Origin: Bacillota bacterium | Lineage (GTDB): Bacteria > Bacillota > Clostridia > Oscillospirales > Ruminococcaceae | DNA length: 7,917 bases | Direction of reading: 5' to 3' | NCBI GenBank assembly: GCA_029550985.1 | Contig: JAKPGH010000037.1 | Span: 1-7,917, forward strand | In this document: in pieces, positions 6,379 to 7,917 of the stretch | How the letters are laid out: each line of letters opens with the position of its first letter | Numbering within the stretch: position 1 is the stretch's first letter | Program-made: the position numbers and the translations under genes | Notes under the pieces: model-generated | What the model was told of the DNA's origin: nothing | What the model saw: the letters and a program-made list of their open reading frames with translations, nothing else | Database searches by the model: none

Positions 6379-7479
6379 TTAGTTGCAGATCCGAAGGTCG
6401 TGGCTCATCAGTCCATGGGTCGGAGTAAGGCGGACGGGGCCTTGTGGAGTGACAAACACCTGGTCCTCAATGCGCACCCCATATTTGCCCGGCAAATAGA
6501 TTCCCGGCTCGATGGAAAACACATACCCCGGCCGGATCGGGTCCCTGTTTCCCGCCGAAAGGTAAGGGGGTTCGTGAACGTCCAGGCCCAAGCCGTGTCC
6601 AACCCGGTGGGTAAAGTACTTGCCAAAGCCTGCCTCTTCGATGACCCTGCGGGCGGCCCGGTCAACCTCTTCGCAGGGAGTTCCCGGAACAGCCGCCTCA
6701 AAAGCGGCCTGATTGGCCCGGTTGACGGTGTGATACACCTCTTCAAACCCGTCGGGAATGGAGCCGACACAAAAGGTACGGGTGGTGTCGGCCTGATAGC
6801 CTATTCCCGGCTCTTCCCCCACAAAGTCAATGCAGACCACGTCACCTTTTTGAATGGCGCGGCTGCTGTTGTGGTGGTGGGGCAATGCGCTGTTGGGGCC
6901 GGAAGCGACAATGCCTCCGGTTACGGTCACTCCTTCGTGGGCGCAGAAGGTTTTCAAAAGCTCAAAGGCTTCTGCTTCGGTCAGACCGCAAAGGCCGTGG
7001 GCGATCAGTTTGCCAAGGCCGTTGCAGGCTTTTTCCTGCACCCGGCGCAACAGCTCGAATTCCTGCTGGTCCTTGCAGATGCGCATCTCGGCAAGGATGC
7101 TGTCGGCAGACTGCCACTGACAGTGGGGCATGATTTTCATCAGGTTCAGCAGCACCCAGCTGGGAACGGTGCGGCCGACAGCGGCTGACGCTGCATCTCC
7201 CACCAGTTTTTGCACGAGGACAAAGGGGTCCTCTCCGTCCTTCCAGCCGTGGCAGTCCAGCAGAGCGGCGCTGTCGGCGGAAAGATTTCCCAGCTCAAAC
7301 CCCGGGGCGACAAAGAATGCCTGGGTTTTGGTCAGTAAGAGACAGGCCAGACGCTCCCAAATATGTCCGGTAATGCCGGTGAGATAGGCAAGGTCGGTAG
7401 AGTGGGTGAGCACCAACAGCTCTATCCCCTTTTCTTCCATCAGAGCCCGGGCGCGGGACAACCGATTGTGGTCAATCAT
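6379..7479 (-). CDS. M24-family metallohydrolase (Xaa-Pro peptidase-like)
   Basis: A 366-residue M24B-type protein of normal length. The N-terminal creatinase-like domain (about 1-130) contains GIELLVLTHSTDLAYLTGI (18-36). The catalytic domain keeps the full dinuclear metal site: D218 (CIDF), D231 (YQADTTRTF), H295 (RVGHGLGL), E324 (SIEPGIY) and E338 (RIEDQVF). The cleft His is present in SALPHHHNS (197-205). Two extra residues lie between the two Asp ligands compared with the usual spacing of 11. Family members cleave Xaa-Pro bonds, but the fold also serves creatinase and other amidohydrolases, and the company of a nucleobase-type permease and redox enzymes suggests a small-molecule amide. 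ATG at 7479 lies nine bases after the stop of the F420 oxidoreductase homologue, and its GAGG site overlaps that TGA, implying translational coupling. Confidence 0.9.
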   Translation of the reverse strand: MIDHNRLSRARALMEEKGIELLVLTHSTDLAYLTGITGHIWERLACLLLTKTQAFFVAPGFELGNLSADSAALLDCHGWKDGEDPFVLVQKLVGDAASAAVGRTVPSWVLLNLMKIMPHCQWQSADSILAEMRICKDQQEFELLRRVQEKACNGLGKLIAHGLCGLTEAEAFELLKTFCAHEGVTVTGGIVASGPNSALPHHHNSSRAIQKGDVVCIDFVGEEPGIGYQADTTRTFCVGSIPDGFEEVYHTVNRANQAAFEAAVPGTPCEEVDRAARRVIEEAGFGKYFTHRVGHGLGLDVHEPPYLSAGNRDPIRPGYVFSIEPGIYLPGKYGVRIEDQVFVTPQGPVRLTPTHGLMSHDLRICN

Positions 7480-7488
7480 ACCGAAACC

Positions 7489-7917
7489 TCAAATCCCGGT
7501 CAAGCAGATGCCGATATGTCCCCGCTTATAGCGCTTGTTCATCCCGATGATCATGGGGGTGAGGGCCTCCAACGTCGAAGCGTGCTGCAATCCACCGGCA
7601 TGGAACCCTCTCAGGCCAATTTCGTTGCCAAGGGCAAGAACCTTTTCCACCGTTTCGTCGTCATTGCCCACCACCAGCAAGTCTCCCGTCACAGTCTTAT
7701 TGAGATTGCAGAGCATGGCGGCGGACACTGTGTGGAATCCGGCGGCAACCTTGGCGTTTTCGCCCAGAACAGCCAACACTTCCAAAGCGTTGGAGCCTTC
7801 GGCCGGCGGGGCGTAGCGAAGGGGATTAAAGGCAATGGGAATGGTCACGTCCAGCACAGGAGTGTCCCCGATGGCGTCTTTCAGCGCCTCGAGAGTGGGG
7901 CGGTGGCCGGCGGCGGG
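7489..7917 (-). CDS. NADPH:coenzyme F420 oxidoreductase-like protein (N-terminus off the window)
   Basis: The last 142 residues of a dinucleotide-binding protein; the frame is open to the right edge, and family proteins of about 210-225 residues imply that 70-80 residues, including the Rossmann GxGxxG, are missing. Visible hallmarks follow the archaeal Fno / bacterial NpdG pattern: VLDVTIPI, then PPAEGSNALEVLAVL, KVAAGFHTVSAAML, LLVVGNDDETVEKVLALGNE, GLRGFHAGGLQHASTLEALT and a closing HIGICLTGI. These match the Fno features 'vv.a.hti.a', 'dv.vcGdD...k', 'Glr.ldaGpL...r.vE.lTpl'. Such enzymes move hydride between NADP(H) and F420. Heading a gene string with two LLM proteins, it would supply or re-oxidise reduced F420. 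Relatives acting on other cofactors or substrates exist, so function is likely but not certain; the missing NADP-binding half cannot be inspected. Confidence 0.75.
   Translation of the reverse strand, partial: PAAGHRPTLEALKDAIGDTPVLDVTIPIAFNPLRYAPPAEGSNALEVLAVLGENAKVAAGFHTVSAAMLCNLNKTVTGDLLVVGNDDETVEKVLALGNEIGLRGFHAGGLQHASTLEALTPMIIGMNKRYKRGHIGICLTGI

Noticed and set aside
6346..7188. 280-codon plus-strand open frame opposite the upstream M24 gene
   Set aside because: Antisense shadow; the minus strand carries all M24 metal-ligand motifs.
5162..7479. Routine annotation of both M24 proteins as Xaa-Pro dipeptidases
   Set aside because: One lacks the conserved cleft His, and the genomic context points to small-molecule catabolism; the fold alone does not fix the substrate.

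Overview
The window looks like part of a moderately GC-rich Bacillota genome, probably class Clostridia (an Oscillospiraceae-type gut anaerobe is my guess). The grounds are strong AGGAGG-type ribosome binding sites before most genes, a TTG start, intrinsic terminators, and a phage structural domain of a type I associate with clostridial prophages. The lineage is inference; there is no rRNA or other marker.

Left part (1-1405): a phage tail-fibre/appendage-like gene on the minus strand runs off the left edge. It ends, as far as visible, in 96-bp (32-residue) tandem repeats. A small XRE/Cro-type helix-turn-helix regulator is divergently transcribed from it. Their shared 140-bp spacer carries several TACGTA-cored palindromes overlapping plausible promoters for both genes, so it reads as a self-contained regulator/target pair.

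Main part (1464-7917): six minus-strand genes, transcribed right to left. They are (1) the C-terminal two thirds of an NADPH:coenzyme-F420 oxidoreductase-like protein, cut by the right edge; (2) and (3) two divergent M24-family metallohydrolases (Xaa-Pro peptidase/creatinase fold); (4) a Mer-like LLM-class oxidoreductase; (5) an NCS1-family permease related to the cytosine permease CodB; (6) a second, different LLM-class oxidoreductase. Genes 1-4 are separated by 9, 23 and 19 nt. A 152-nt gap precedes the permease. A strong terminator sits between the permease and the last gene, and another closes the cluster, back to back with the XRE gene.

Taken together, the cluster encodes an importer for a nucleobase- or hydantoin-like compound, two hydrolases able to act on C-N bonds, two flavin/F420-type redox enzymes and an enzyme that could link F420 to NADP(H). 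My best reading is an undescribed catabolic module for an N-containing heterocycle, possibly F420-linked. The family assignments are well supported; the substrate and the cofactor are not known from sequence.
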